DNA from: Tretioscincus oriximinensis
Lineage: Eukaryota > Chordata > Lepidosauria > Squamata > Gymnophthalmidae
Length of the DNA: 64,000 nt
Reading direction: 5' to 3'
NCBI GenBank assembly: GCA_022410635.1
Contig: JAJVDF010000044.1
Location: forward strand, 1,635,712-1,699,711
This document shows positions 9,462 to 18,789 of this stretch, piece after piece (within the stretch, counting starts at the first letter, position 1; each line of letters opens with the position of its first letter). A program made the position numbers and the translations under genes. Below the pieces are notes generated by a model. That model did no database searches and was not told where the DNA came from. It was given only the letters and a program-made list of their open reading frames with translations.

Positions 9462-12229
9462 GTGAGTGCGGGTGGTGGCAGGCAGGCGGGGGAAGGCAGG
9501 CGGGGGGGGGTTGGGGGGGGTTGGGGGCGGCAGTGGGGGAAACGGCTTCGTGTCCAGCGACGCGCCATCTCGAGCTCCCGCGTGGATCGAGATGCCTGCC
9601 TGGCTGCCTGCCTGCCGAGGGGACCAAAGCCGCAGCGTGTGAAGCGAGGCGAGGCGAGGGACGTCAATGCATCTCCTGTGTGTTTCCCTGTGGTTGGAAT
9701 CAAACAAGGACATTTATTTACTATTCAGTTATACTTATGCCCCGCCCTATACACCCGAAAGTCTCAGGACGTACAAAGTGGGCATATTTTACAGAGGCAT
9801 ACAAAGGTCCTGGTGAAGATGCCTCTGCCCAGCTTCGGCTAAGGCTGCATCCACACGGAGCCATATCCAGGGCTGTCCCTCCGAATCGGAGCCTGCCAAT
9901 CACATGCTAGTGTAGACTATGGCAAGCTCCGAATGGAGCCTGTCATAGTCTATACTGGCATGTGGATGGCCAGGGTCTGTCCCGAGATGTGACACAGAAT
10001 AAGGCTCTGGGTGGATGGGGCTTAAGCCGAATATTCACTGCTCCTTTTTTTNAAAAAAAGTTTAGTTTGAATCATGCTATACAGTGTTCCGAGTTATTAA
10101 AGAAAAAATATTCAACATCTTAACATTCCCTGCTCGTTGGAGGCGCCCTGAGACCATTGGGTATAGTCACTCACCATCACTTTAGAAGACCTTTAAATAT
10201 CTACCTCTTTAACATGCCACTTTCCTTCCCGCTTTCGGATGCTGTTTTGATACTGTTTTAATATGTCGATTTTGTACTGTTTTTATCGTTGGCTGCACTA
10301 AGACCTTCAGGTATAGGGAAGGGTATAAGTGTAAATAAAGAAATTGTTTAGAAGTCGAAGATTGATTATTATTTTCTCATTTGGTTATTTTAGTAGACAA
10401 ATGATTACTTTTAACATTTGCTGAAGGCACACAAAGTAGAAATGTATTGTTGAGACCTACAGGAGAATTGATATACAAGAATCTACTATACTTTTTATTG
10501 GCCATTGACAAAGACTATATACAACTACAGTCGAAATGTGTTTGGCCTTATATGAAGACTGTTTGACTTCTCTGGACATTCTAATTCAGATGGACACCTG
10601 AGTTCCATCTTTATTATTTATTATTTATTTACATTTATACCCCACCCCATACCCGAAGGTCAACACAGAACTACCAGCACTCTTATATTGGATGTGAACT
10701 TCTAATGCTGTTTATAATGGGTTTNAACTTTTTGTGCTGGAACACTTGTAATAATTGTATTACTTGTATATACATTATATATGTTTTGTTGTATTGCTAT
10801 AAAAGATTTCAATATTGAGGGTTACCTTCGTTGATAGACATTAATTTTGGGCAATTGCAGTTGTTTTATTTTTATAATTAAGGCTGCATATAGTTGTCGC
10901 TAACTTATCTTATTATATTTATATATTCCAGAATAAAGCGTGCACTAGGCACCTTTCTTACAGAATATCCATATATTCTTACAGAATATCCAGCTTTAGC
11001 TGAATAAATGAGTTGGATGTAGGTTAAGCAATCCCTGGATGCAGCATGAATTGACTGTTGTACTATCAAATTGTGTCTGGTGACACCTGAGTGCATGGGC
11101 CCAGTTATATAGTTGAGTTATATAACTGCAGTTTGCTTACCATAATCTACTTCCAGGAAGAGGCTAGGGATTGAACTAGCCACCCTCTACTCTCCAAACA
11201 ATGCTATAGCTGACACTGAAAGCTTAGCTTTGTTTATCTGGGAGTTTATTCGGTTTTACNTCTAAGTGCTAGTTAGATTCTACTGAAAAAAAACTGAGTC
11301 TTATTCTAGACTCTATTTCAGTACAGAGCTTAGTCGTCCACATGCCAATAAAGACTGTCATTCTCCTATCCCAAGNTATAGCCCAGAATAAGGCTCAGTG
11401 GGGACAGGACCAAACAGGCAATTACAATGCAGGTATATAGGAAGAAAGTACCAAAGCATTGTTTNCCAAAGTAGACATTGTTACTGGTTGCTCACTTTAC
11501 CTGTTCCATGCAAATTTTTATGTGACATCCCTTGCTTTCTTCTAGCATATCCACAGTTTATGCTAGAAAATATCTAAGCATAGTGGAATTAAATAAGTGC
11601 TGTCAGGATGCAGCCACAGAGAAAAAAAGGTCATGGCAGTTTATACCTTTGCACTCAGAACATTTTTCCCCATCTCTTCCACACTTTTTATGCTGAACAA
11701 ATAAAAAGTTGCACCCAGGTGTCATTTATTTAACTAATTTTGGATGCTCTGGAATAAAATATTATTTGGAATAAAATGTGCAGCACAAGCTTTTCAAGGG
11801 TAAGGAAATTGAGTTATATTCCCTTTCCCTCATCATCAATCACATATCAATCCTTTGATATAACTTACCTTTTGTTGCCTGTTGCAGTGTTAATTTTATT
11901 TAGCAAAACTTATCAACATTGATAGAATTTTTGTACTTAGCAAGTAAGCTGATTGTATTCTCAAAAATTAATGTTTTAATTACCTTAGCTATTTCCTTTA
12001 TAGGCACATATTAAAGTTGAAGAAGATGATGATGTACAGTTTGTTTCAATCAGCCGTAAAGAAATAGAAGAAGAACATGCTGTGAGAAGTAAGTTATCTT
12101 CTGTTTCCATCCTTACTTATTTTTAACTATAAATCTTACAACTTGCCAGGAAATATTTAAGAAAAGTAAAGTTTTTAAAATGATTTTAGAAGGTTTTTAA
12201 AAGTGCTCGCTTCGGTAGCACATATACTA

Positions 12230-12260
<31 letters not shown>

Positions 12261-15200
12261 GGCCCCTGTGCAAGGATGACACACAAATTCATGAAGCATT
12301 CCATATTAAAAAGAAAAATACAAGGCTTCTCTTTTAAAAAAAAGTCATGTGGTGGTAAATATAGGTTTGATAGAACTTCTTTTTACACAGTCTTCTACTG
12401 TGTAAGCCACTACCGTGATTTTAAAAGGGATCTCATGATTTCAAATCCAAAAGGCTTTTCTGTGCATGGCTGATATACTGGAAAATGCTGCTTCAATATA
12501 AGATTAGTTCTATTTTAGGCCAAAACAAAATGGCTCAGTCGCTAAGGAGACGGTCTTTCATCTGAGAGATCAGGTTTCAAAGCCCTATGGTCCCGCGTGG
12601 GAAACTTGGCTCGGGAAACTTGGCTCTAGTAAACTCAGCAATTCAAAAGAAATGCAAATTTGTAATCTGCATTTCAATTAGATCAATACCATCGTTAACC
12701 TGATGGGCAAGGTAGAATAAGATGTAAGCCTTCAGGCAAAAATTAGCATTATAAGCCGCTCTGAAAAAGAGCAGGGTATAAAAACTAGATTCATCTTCTT
12801 CTAAAACCACCTAAGACCTCCTCCTCTTGATTTGGCAGTAGACTTATTTATCCATAACCATTGCATTGTTGCCTGTTCCAAAGAAGACATCCGGACTTTT
12901 GCACATCAGTCATCCTCAAAACTTGCATTCATCTGGGAGATAGGACTACAGAATTTTCCATTGTTCCTTACTCAGGCTTTTCAGATAAATTTGGAAGCCC
13001 AATACAGAGGTTGTTCTTTATACTGGAGAATGAGACCAACCACAGGCATGGTTAGGAATAAGGAAGTCCAACTCTGAAAATAGGTTCAAGTCCAACACTG
13101 CATTGCATCCAGTGTTAGATTTGAGTTACAGGGTCTCTGGCCTTTCAATGCAGGTAGTATCTGATGAACTTTGACTTAAACAGGCAGAAGTAAACTGGTT
13201 ATGTTGCCCTGAAGGACGTAAGTGTGAAAACAACCTATAACACAGAACAATCAGATGAAGCATCAAGGAAATAGATTCTGGTTAGACATTAGGAAGGTCT
13301 TCCCCATAGTAAAAGATACTATTCAATAGAATAGTTACTTCTTAGAATAATATGGTCCTCTGTACTGGAGATCTTCAAGGAGAGGTTAGTCATCAAGCAT
13401 GGGTGGTCAAGTGGATCTTGCTANAGGCACATGTTGGACTCAGTGGGAGCTGTGTTTCTTCCATCTCTATGATTCTATAAGAAATCCAAACCCAACTATT
13501 TATTCATTAATTTATTCATTCTTGTACCCTATCCTACACCTGAAGGCCTCAGGGTGGCCAACAAAAGGGTGGCGCACGTAACTTTTGTTACTTTCTCCAT
13601 AACAGACACCCTGTGAAGTAGCCAGAGCTGAGCAACTTCTAAAGAACTGTGATTGGTCCAAGATCACCCAGCTGGCTTCATGGAGGCATGTGGAATCAAT
13701 CCAGGAGTCTACCACATAAGAGTCCAGCAGTCTTGACCATTGCACCAAACTAGCTCTCACTAATTACTAATATAATTAAAAAGATTAGGACTCAGCTGCA
13801 CAAATCGTACACAAAGACAANCTAATAAACAGAATGTAGTTTATCATCAAAATATATACCAAGCTTAGTAAATTATCTTTTTGGCTTGACTGAATAAGAT
13901 TTTGTAGCACTGAAGTTTGTTTTAACGTTGGCTGACTTAAATGATTATTTGTATCTGTACAGGATCTGTTAAAGGTAGAAAAACTCGTTATGATGGATCT
14001 TTGGTTCAGCTGACCAGGCGATTCATGGAACTTGTAAAAAGTGCTCCAGAAGGTGTCCTTGACTTGAATGAAGTATCCCGCATACTGGGTGTGCGAAAAC
14101 GGAGAGTTTATGACATTACAAACGTGCTGGATGGAATACATCTTATTCAGAAACGATCCAAGAACCTCATCGAATGGGTGTAAGTTTATCCTGTGCATCC
14201 CACATCCCAATAGTAACTGGGAACGTCTAATGGCAGAGAGTGACCTTACAGCAAGATAGTCTCAGACTAAGCNGAAGAGTGTTCTGATACAGAGTGGAAA
14301 AATTACCAGGGCTTTATTGAACTCATTTCGCAGATTGGCACTGCAGTTGACTATTTGCAGTGCAAAACCAGTTATACTGATTTATTTAGGGAAGTCAATA
14401 CACTCATGCATAGCCCTGTCTGCACCAGATCNTATACTGGATTATATCACAGAATAGCAACCTGTTGTACACATTCTAGTGCAGGTTATGGCAGGTACTG
14501 AATTCTGTGATAGGCCCTGTACCCACTGAGCCTTTAGTCTGGGTTATANCTTGGGATAGAGCTTGGCCATCCACATGCGAGTATAAGCGTTGGCAGGCTC
14601 CTATATCAAGATATAGCCCAGAATAAGGCTCAGTGGGGACAGGGCCATAGTCTGTACAAACATATAGNCAGCAGATTCCTTTTACGGGATTCAATCCAGA
14701 AGAATTTCAGTGTAGAAAGGACTTGTAAGAAACTTGTGCAAGTATTTTGGTACCAGANTTTAAAGCACTTCTTGAAGCACAGTATTTACCTCTTTGAAGA
14801 TTCCAACCTTACAAACACTACCAAATACTTTCATAACAATACATGAATTATAATATAATAAAACAATGGTTTTAGTAGTTTGCAGTTCATATAACGTGAT
14901 CATTTGCAGAATTCAGGTGGTCTAGGTGTGGAATTTTCTGTTTGCTCGTTTCTTCAAATCGTAGATCATGTTGCTACCGGAAGTGACAAATGTTTACATT
15001 CATAATCTTGTTACACTCTTATAAAAAGTATTTACCCATAAATTCTGTAATGTTGCTTTTTTTCTTCAATAAAAAGGTCTCCTGAATTTATTTTCCTTCC
15101 GTTTTAGTGGATCTGATATTAAGCAGATTAGTAAGCAGGCGCCAGCGCAGCAAAACTTGAGAGATGAACTCTGTGACTTGAAAGCAATGGAAGAAGCACT

Positions 15201-18200
15201 GGATGAACTAATTAAGGATTGTGCACATCAGTTGTTTGACATAACAGATAACAAAGAAAATGCACAATATCCTTTGTTTTGTCAGACGTTTTACTCACTG
15301 GAATTAAATAGTAGTGACAAATATTTAGTCAGAGTATAGTATTAAATTCTTGATGGGCTGCATCTGATCATGTTGTTTTTTATGTCATTAATATTTTTAT
15401 TAATAAGTTAAATGCTTTGGGGATAATAACTTTGGATTATATCTCAGAAACACTTTTATTACTAAACTTTTTATACCTGCAGATAAAACTTGAGAGCTGA
15501 AAGAGATTGGAGTTTTTAATATTGCTACGGGNAAATATATAAAATGACATGCTTTTTTATATACAAGCTTCAATGAATACAACTCTCATAACAATTAGTG
15601 CACTAAGCTTCCAGGACTCCCTTCCCCAAGACTTTTAAAAAAGAAACTTAGTGATTTGATAGGAGTAAAACATCCAATATGATTTTCACTCTTTGTATCA
15701 AATATTTTATTAACCCTTTATCATTATAAACTGGTATATATCTGGGATCTTCATGTGTTCTTGAATCTTCCCTGTCCNCATGTTGAATAAAATATTCCTT
15801 GACCATCAAATACACTAGCTTATGTCACCTATCAAGACATTCATAACATTCAGACATTTCAAGAACAGATTGTTATTGCAATCAAAGGACCAGAAGAAAC
15901 CAAAATGGAAGTTCCAGTACCAAAAGAGGTGAGTACTTTTGATACTTAAACTAACATAGCATTAATAAATGAGTAGNGGAAGATCTTGTTGGGAATCACC
16001 ATAGAAGTACAGAGTTGGAAGGGCTCACCAGGATTATCAGATGCTTAATGGAGGATTCACTAAACCATCCTAGACAGATGGCCCAGACTTGCTGTGGTAA
16101 ATGGAACCATGAATTCTGCTTCCTACCAAAAAATCCTGTAGGAGAATGTCCGGCCATCTATTTGTGACTTCAAGCTGAAGCACACTTGGATTACCCAGCA
16201 GGACAACAGTCCAAAGCACACCAGCAAGTCCACCTCTGAATGGTTTAAGAAGAACAAAGTTAAGGCTTTGGAGAGGCCTAGTTAAAGTCCTGNCCTTAAG
16301 CCAATGGAGTTGTTGTGGCATGACCATAAAGTGGTGCATGCTCAGAAACCCTCCAGTGTGATTGAATTATAACAATTCTGCAACGATGAATGGACCAAAA
16401 TTNNTCCAGAGCATTGTAAAAGACTCATTGCCAGTTATTGCAAACGNTTGATTGGCGTTGTTGCTGCTAAGGATGGCCCTACCAGTTTAGGGGACAGTTA
16501 CTTTTCCACACAGGGCCACTGTAGGTTTTGATGTCTTTTTGCCTTAATAATAAAGACCTTCCGTTAAAAAACTGCATTTTTTGCTTACTTGTGTTATCTT
16601 TGACTTATATTTAAATTTGTTCGGTGATCTGAAACAACCAAAAGAATAATGTATCAGGAAGGGGCAAGTACTTTTTCATAGCACTGTAGATGTAAGCCAG
16701 CAGGTGAAAAATTACCTTGTAGCCGCTCTGAGTTCCTTCAGGCAGGGTNNAAAAACCACATTCTGCTTTCAAGTCTTCCAAGTGGTTTCTCCAATTTTCA
16801 ATTCTAGTACATTAAAAAAATTTCAAGTACATTAAAAAATTCAATCCTGAGGATTTTTTAGATTTGTTTACTAGACTATTATTCAGGAAAAGCAGGGGAA
16901 ATGAATACAATGACTATAAAGCGCTAATACTCAAACAACAGTCCATGCTGGTAGTATAAGATGTAATATTAGATATTACTTAGACAACGATCTGGATTGG
17001 CTAGGCATAATGAACCATTTGGTCAGCGAGCAGCTGCTATCCTTTGCAACTGGCCTGTTGAGATCAGTAAGAAATATTTATTAGCATGTTCATTTTTATT
17101 TATTGATGCTTATATCCCACCCTACATCCAAAGGTCTCGGTGATTAACAATAAAAGCAGGAATATAAAATTAACATTTTAAAACCTTGCTTGAAATTGGG
17201 CAAGGGAAACCTTTTCATTCAGGTTAAAGGTCTTTTTGTTTCATCTTTGCCATTTTCTGTGACCCTTTCACACAAGTAGCATTTTGGGTGAAAGTGAATT
17301 ATCCCTTCCACGGGCTACCTGCGCCTACAGTAGCAAAACACAAGTGCATCGTCCAGGTGTGGGCAACCTTTTTCAGAGGGCATGCTAAAACCACCCAGAT
17401 CTTTAAACACAAACACTTCCATATGCCAACGAAAACGTTTTTGAGGACATATTATTTGATATTTTTATATTTGGTTTGTAAATGATTATGTAAAACTAAA
17501 TGAAAAAATTATGGCAGGTTTTTACAAAAAAGTCTCTTTTGTGGGGTTTTTATTAGCCTGTAAATATAACTGTTAATTGCCATATATATTAACACAATTT
17601 AAAGATACTGTTATTAGCATCAACACAAAAAATTAACACTAACAGTATTTTTTTTAATTAATTTTTCCCCAGTAATTCATTGTATGACTAAAAAAATATC
17701 TGAAGCCCAAAGAAGCTTGACCACAGGAAATTTTTCAGCCTGTTCCTGACAGCAAGGGAGAAAGATCTAAAATACTACAGATAAGAAAGAGCTCCGTGTA
17801 TTCACAGCTCACTCCCTTCCTGCAGCTGTGCATGCTGAGAGGAAGCTAAGCTAGCTCCTGGGGAGGGAGAGACAGGTCTCTAGGCCAGATCTGCAAAGCC
17901 CACTACATAAGAACATAAGAAGAGCCATACTGGATCAGGCCACAGCCCATCAAGTCCAGCATTCTGTGTCACACAGAGGCCCACCAGATGCACCTGGGCA
18001 GAGACACACACTGTCTATGTAGCAAATTCCAGGTCTCTCTGGCCTATCATCACCTGAAAGGCGTCCCCTAGAAATTAATATAAATTTGGCAAAGACTTGT
18101 TTCCCATGCCCCAAACAAGTAATTGTGCTACATTTGGCAAGCATGCCGAGGGTTGCCCACCTCTGGCATTGTCATGCAACTTTATTTCCTAATTGTCTCT

Positions 18201-18524
18201 GCAGTTAGAAGATCTGCTACAGTGAAATGTATCTTCTACCCTTGATAGTATTGAAAATGTTTTGATGATGTTTCTTTCCGGTAGCACTCTAGCTAGAAGG
18301 CAAAAAAGATGATTTGTCCCACTTTAGTGTCAACTCCTTATTTACTGAAGAATTCATTTTAGCTTGGTTTCGTGACTTCTGTTAATGTCTTGCAGGACTG
18401 CATAGAAGTGCGCATAAGAAGCACAAAAGGACCAATTGATGTTTATTTATGTGAGGTGCCATTAAATAATCCAAACGCTGATGCTTTGAAGAATGCAGAT
18501 CATCTTTCATGTCAGAACAAATAA
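9381..18524 (+). CDS. E2F6: E2F6 transcription factor, spliced coding region (6 exons, 261 aa)
   Basis: Seen: joining 9381-9461, 12004-12088, 13963-14179, 15108-15266, 15814-15928 and 18396-18524 gives 786 nt, a single open frame of 261 codons plus TAA. Residues about 64-128 form the winged-helix DNA-binding domain with the recognition motif RRVYD (102-106) and DITNVLDGI. Residues about 140-180 form a leucine-rich dimerisation helix (ALDELIKDCA). Residues about 182-240 form the marked box (LAYVTYQDI, then GPIDVYLCEV). Known: E2F6 binds DNA with DP partners, lacks the pocket-protein-binding and activation tail of E2F1-5, and represses germline and cell-cycle genes with PRC1.6-type complexes in the nucleus. 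The protein stops about 23 residues after the marked box, consistent with that. Human E2F6 is 281 aa. The closest alternative, E2F3, is disfavoured by LGVRKRRVYDITNVLDGI and by linkage to ROCK2. The start at 9381 was chosen for its strong context (ccaagATGG) and phase-0 join to exon 2. Confidence 0.9.
9484..9538 (+). promoter_or_regulatory. G-quadruplex-prone G-rich tract at start of E2F6 intron 1
   Basis: Runs of 5-10 G separated by short spacers begin about 22 nt after the exon 1 donor on the transcript strand. Known: such tracts just 3' of first exons are common in CpG-island genes and can fold as G-quadruplex in the RNA or template. Function here is inferred. Confidence 0.45.
9843..10025. 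mobile_element. Palindromic MITE family A
   Basis: Near-palindromic, about 180 bp. It starts with the TIR-like gctgcatccacacgg and ends with gggtggatgggg. The centre is the diagnostic inverted pair cctgccaatcacatgctagtg / ctatactggcatgtggatgg. The same element recurs more than ten times in the window. Lies in E2F6 intron 1, just beyond the CpG island. Confidence 0.7.
10882..11025. mobile_element. Palindromic MITE family C (degraded)
   Basis: Starts aaggctgcatatagttg. It has an internal inverted pair around tattccagaataaa / gctgaataaatgagttgg. It resembles better-preserved copies at 36988-37139 and 37795-37925. Boundaries are approximate. Confidence 0.4.
11282..11412. mobile_element. Palindromic MITE family A
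   Basis: Contains actgagtcttattctagac on the left and the mirrored agaataaggctcagtggg on the right, with gtccacatgccaat inside. The middle has partly decayed and there is one n. Confidence 0.6.
12004..12088 (+). CDS. E2F6: E2F6 coding exon 2 (acidic N-terminal region)
   Basis: Acceptor tttatag precedes 12004 and donor gtaagt starts at 12089; 28 codons plus one base (residues 28-56). Encodes an acidic segment with IKVEEDDD (residues 30-37) followed by VQFVSISRK, which resembles the human NVQYVSMRK segment just upstream of the DNA-binding domain. IKVE followed by acidic residues fits a negatively charged-residue-dependent SUMO acceptor site at K31 (inference). Confidence 0.85.
12203..12307 (+). 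ncRNA. RNU6 (pseudogene): U6 snRNA-like copy, probably a retropseudogene
   Basis: About 105 nt, co-linear with vertebrate U6 from GTGCTCGCTTCGG to TTCCATATT, including the invariant-looking ACAGAGA box. It carries one inserted A after ACTAAAA and about five C-to-T or G-to-A changes, mostly at former CpGs. It ends in an A-rich run (aaaaagaaaaata) rather than a T-run terminator. I see no clear snRNA PSE or TATA at the expected upstream spacing. Both points favour a LINE-copied pseudogene over a working gene. Sense orientation in E2F6 intron 2. Confidence 0.85.
12530..12812 (+). mobile_element. tRNA-derived SINE family A
   Basis: tRNA-like head with an A-box-like tggctcagtcg and a B-box-like ggtttcaaagccc, a body ending ...aacctgatgggcaaggtagaat, and a LINE-type tail (taagccgctctga...ggtataaaaactaga). 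The same architecture recurs at 6150, 19625, 23555 (reverse) and 46270 (reverse). Confidence 0.7.
13240..13478 (+). mobile_element. CR1 LINE 3' end (ATTCTAT tail)
   Basis: Degraded CR1 terminal sequence: 'ggagatcttcaaggagaggtt', then a 3'UTR ending ctctatgattctat, the octamer-type tail known for avian and reptile CR1. 5'-truncated as usual for CR1. Confidence 0.6.
13490..13762 (-). mobile_element. tRNA-derived SINE family B (reverse)
   Basis: Reverse complement of the common squamate SINE. On this strand, read backwards, are the tail (tgtaccctatcctacacctg), the body ('ctccataacagacaccctgtgaagt', 'atcacccagctggcttcatgg') and the tRNA-like head (accaaactagctctc). Same family as 25480-25738. 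Confidence 0.65.
13963..14179 (+). CDS. E2F6: E2F6 coding exon 3 (winged-helix DNA-binding domain)
   Basis: Acceptor ctgtacag ends at 13962 and donor gtaagt starts at 14180. The exon supplies residues 56-128 except split bases and contains almost the whole E2F winged helix: TRYDGSL, LTRRFMELV, GVLDLNEVSRILGVRKRRVYD, ITNVLDGIHLI and KRSKNLIEW. RRVYD is the E2F/DP recognition-helix signature that contacts the TTTSSCGC-type site. Reading frame and both splice phases agree with flanking exons. Confidence 0.93.
14180..15107 (+). other. E2F6 intron 3 with a family A MITE
   Basis: A family A palindromic MITE occupies about 14503-14652 (ggccctgtacccactgagcc ... ggctcagtggggacagggcc, complementary ends). 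The rest is AT-rich with four single n gaps and nothing else recognised. Confidence 0.55.
14503..14652. mobile_element. Palindromic MITE family A
   Basis: ggccctgtacccactgagcc at left and 'ggctcagtggggacagggcc' at right are complementary over about 20 bases. Lies in E2F6 intron 3. Confidence 0.7.
15108..15266 (+). CDS. E2F6: E2F6 coding exon 4 (dimerisation helix)
   Basis: Acceptor cgttttag ends at 15107. Encodes GSDIKQISKQAPAQQ followed by a long amphipathic helix (NLRDELCDLKAMEEALDELI) and KDCAHQLFDITDNKENA, closely matching the human E2F6 dimerisation segment ending DDKENER. There is no GT directly after the conserved ENAQ coding sequence. The exon instead ends at 15266 before ATATCCTTT, the U12-type donor, so a plain GT-AG gene finder will run on to the stop near 15339. 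Confidence 0.9.
15267..15813 (+). other. E2F6: U12-type AT-AC intron (E2F6 intron 4)
   Basis: The donor ATATCCTTT at 15267-15275 is the exact minor-spliceosome AT-AC consensus. TTCCTTGAC at 15795-15803 is an exact match to the U12 branch-site consensus TTCCTTRAY, with the branch A at 15802, 11 nt before the 3' end. The intron ends TAC at 15813. Only this AC choice keeps frame: CA plus A makes Gln, then LAYVTYQD. Known: U12-type introns, including AT-AC examples, are reported in E2F family genes near this marked-box position. The intron contains AT-rich sequence with two single-n gaps and no recognised repeat. Confidence 0.93.
15814..15928 (+). CDS. E2F6: E2F6 coding exon 5 (marked box, first half)
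   Basis: Encodes LAYVTYQDIHNIQTFQEQIV and IAIKGPEETKMEVPVPKE (residues 182-219). This is nearly the human E2F6 marked-box sequence. The exon starts right after the AT-AC intron and ends at GAG before donor gtgagt at 15929 (phase 0). The marked box helps E2F-DP pairing and, in E2F6, cofactor recruitment. Confidence 0.93.
16080..16688 (+). pseudogene. Tc1-like transposase relic, 3' half of a fish-type Tc1
   Basis: Strongly Tc1-like. One frame shows a QQDN..KHTSKST-type motif near 16200 and a PNP/PxxNPxExLW-like segment near 16290. It is followed by 'AKDGPTSL', a short 3' end (acttttccacacagggcc), and the terminal agtactttttcatagcactg that marks the 3' inverted repeat. The frame is broken by stops and n positions and the 5' half is missing, so it is dead. 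Known: Tc1 copies very like this abound in teleosts and lampreys. Confidence 0.8.
16690..16770 (+). mobile_element. SINE A 3' tail fragment
   Basis: 'gatgtaagccagcaggtgaaaa ... tagccgctctgagttccttc' matches the SINE A body-tail junction. It abuts the end of the Tc1 relic, suggesting the Tc1 interrupted or joined a SINE. Two n bases inside. Confidence 0.5.
17090..17240 (-). mobile_element. LINE L2-type/SINE 3' tail (reverse)
   Basis: Reverse-strand tail: tttatttattgatgcttata, 'cccaccctacatccaaaggtctc', then a conserved leader ('taacattttaaaacc'). Similar reverse tails lie at about 376-505, 29435-29560, 34775-34990 and 57485-57610. Confidence 0.5.
17903..18000 (-). mobile_element. CR1 LINE 3' terminus (reverse)
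   Basis: Begins acataagaacataagaag and reads 'ccatactggatcaggcc ... cagaggcccaccagatgcac'. It is the exact reverse complement of the 3' terminus seen after CR1 coding sequence at 8380-8490. Confidence 0.75.
18396..18524 (+). CDS. E2F6: E2F6 coding exon 6 (marked box end and C-terminus)
   Basis: Acceptor gtcttgcag ends at 18395. Encodes DCIEVRIRSTKGPIDVYLCE and a short tail rich in Asn and Ala ending SCQNK, then TAA at 18522-18524. The human protein continues with a longer acidic Ser/Glu-rich tail (about 45 residues after the marked box by memory). Here only about 22 remain, so the acidic tail seems absent, or lies in an alternative exon I could not identify. Confidence 0.88.
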   Translation, partial: DCIEVRIRSTKGPIDVYLCEVPLNNPNADALKNADHLSCQNK

Positions 18525-18789
18525 GGAGCAACAGACAATGGAGGGGTAAATACAAGTAGTACAGTGGGTGCTTGAGGTTTACAATAAACGGAGTGTCTAC
18601 GGCATAGAAATGTGGCTAAATTTGTGGAGCCAGTAGCTGTTTTTCTAATCATCTACAGTTTTCCCATCCTTAGAAATTGATACAATTCACAATCTGAAAT
18701 GATTAGTTGCCGTAAGCAACATCCAGGAATAAAGCAGATTTTTGAAAAATATCTGTATAGTCAAACAAAGAAACTTAAATGTTTCAACC

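Larger units (their letters stand above)
8875..9700 (+). promoter_or_regulatory. E2F6: CpG-island promoter of E2F6
   Basis: CpG- and GC-rich block directly upstream of and over exon 1, in sharp contrast to AT-rich neighbours. Visible elements: CRE-like TACGTCAC at 8924-8931, a CTCF-like core at 9073-9086, inverted CCAAT (ATTGG) at 9113-9117, a GC box (ccccgccc) at 9133-9140, and AAGATGGC (YY1-like) overlapping the start codon at 9378-9385. There is no TATA box at a usual distance, consistent with a dispersed housekeeping-type start, probably about 9150-9260 (inference). Confidence 0.8.
10026..11999 (+). other. E2F6 intron 1 remainder: L2 tails, MITEs, AT-rich sequence
   Basis: Holds an L2-type LINE 3' end at about 10170-10350 (+), a reverse-orientation LINE/SINE tail at 10612-10665, a family C MITE at about 10882-11025, and a family A MITE at about 11282-11412. 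The rest is AT-rich sequence in which I see nothing definite. Several single n gaps. Confidence 0.5.
12089..13962 (+). other. E2F6 intron 2: U6-like copy, SINEs, CR1
   Basis: Contains a U6-like copy (12203-12307), a tRNA-derived SINE (12530-12812), a CR1 LINE 3' end (about 13240-13478) and a reverse-strand SINE (about 13490-13762). The stretch 12813-13240 has no recognised element. Confidence 0.6.
15929..18395 (+). other. E2F6 intron 5: Tc1 relic, SINE tail, CR1 end
   Basis: Holds a Tc1-type transposase relic (16080-16688), a SINE A tail directly after it (16690-16770), a reverse LINE/SINE tail (17090-17240) and a reverse CR1 3' end (17903-18000). Elsewhere (about 16780-17090, 17240-17900, 18000-18380) I see no recognisable element. 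Confidence 0.55.

Noticed and set aside
9118..9910. Open frames of 169-184 codons on both strands over the E2F6 promoter
   Set aside because: GC-rich composition artefacts. None shows domain patterns, and the + frame is only meaningful from 9381 to 9461.
12203..12307. Functional U6 gene
   Set aside because: CpG-decay substitutions, an inserted base, an A-rich end rather than a T terminator, and no clear PSE/TATA. The presence of a U6-like copy in a gene with a U12 intron is taken as coincidence.
12530..12600. tRNA gene
   Set aside because: A and B boxes are degraded and the region continues into a SINE body and LINE-type tail, as in other copies in the window.
15157..15339. E2F6 exon 4 read on to the stop at 15337-15339
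   Set aside because: Residues after NENAQ do not resemble any E2F, and the sequence continues past an exact U12 donor. The AT-AC junction restores the conserved marked box.
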